This document shows, piece after piece, positions 63,782 through 64,000 of a stretch of 64,000 nucleotides of DNA. The translations under genes and the position numbers were made by a program. Source of the stretch: Spirometra erinaceieuropaei (Eukaryota > Platyhelminthes > Cestoda > Diphyllobothriidea > Diphyllobothriidae); contig CACRXP010000019.1 in the NCBI GenBank assembly GCA_902702965.1, positions 554,881 through 618,880 on the forward strand. Direction: 5' to 3'. The stretch's first letter is position 1. Every line of letters starts with the position of its first letter. The notes under the pieces are model-generated. The model saw only the letters and a list, made by a program, of their open reading frames with translations, ran no database searches and was not told the DNA's origin.

Positions 63782-64000
63782 GTCTAAGGAGCCAGCAGGG
63801 GATAATTGGGCACAAGCCGACCCTGTTCGAAAACCGCAACCGCAAGAGGAAGATAGTCATTAAAACAAATTACTTTCTCTTTAGTGAGTTTTCGTTATTT
63901 TAAAAACATTATAATGATAGCAACTTCGCGGAAGCCTTATCTACCTTCAAAAACGTGGCCGTCATGCACTTAAATATCAGTTAATTATTGCTTGATTTGC
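63782..64000. other. 5' flank of PP2A gene
   Basis: Short AT-rich upstream sequence. The frame before the ATG has stops (TAA TGA) about 75 bases up. An AG at CGAACAG about 43 bases before the ATG could be a splice or trans-splice acceptor, which the sequence alone cannot decide. Confidence 0.35.

Overview
This is a eukaryotic nuclear window, almost certainly from a parasitic flatworm and most likely a large, repeat-rich tapeworm genome of the diphyllobothriid type. That assignment is inference. It rests on introns of only 32-45 nt in conserved genes, kilobase introns packed with retroelements, a Penelope-like GIY-YIG element, an LTR with a tRNA-Trp primer site as in the CsRn1 group, and RTE and CR1/Jockey-like LINEs. 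There are three runs of N (13457-13613, 32710-32773, 57930-58036). Nothing prokaryotic is present.

Three conserved host genes can be read. (1) 1467-3445, minus strand: four internal exons of a MAP kinase kinase of the MKK4 type, from the glycine loop to the activation loop; both ends of the gene lie beyond the readable exons. (2) 21017-47478, plus strand: a 26-kb gene rebuilt here as ten phase-compatible exons (793 codons) for a lebercilin-like (LCA5 family) coiled-coil protein. (3) 61475-63781, minus strand: five exons of the catalytic subunit of protein phosphatase 2A, including the start codon, three micro-introns of 32-33 nt (one GC-AG) and one 1.35-kb intron; the last C-terminal exon was not found.

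Most of the rest is mobile DNA. 5330-20300 is a stack of retroelements: a decayed Ty3/gypsy pol whose integrase is apparently split between 7745 and 15615, a nearly complete plus-strand LINE (8382-12378), and antisense LINE pieces at 12380-14690, 16434-19900 and 19930-20290, two of which share a 3' end. A roughly 160-175 bp minisatellite sits beside the first N gap. Introns of the lebercilin-like gene hold a Penelope-like element, two elements with long terminal inverted repeats and TA flanks, two tRNA-derived SINE families and two unnamed dispersed repeat families. Downstream are a third inverted-repeat element interrupted by an LTR, an RTE-type LINE remnant (54150-56130) and a possible BEL/Pao fragment near 59.6-60 kb.

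The three host genes are not functionally linked by position; each is an ordinary eukaryotic gene with its own strand and introns. The most interesting observations are the micro-introns, the lebercilin-like gene model, the nested retroelements and the undescribed repeat families.
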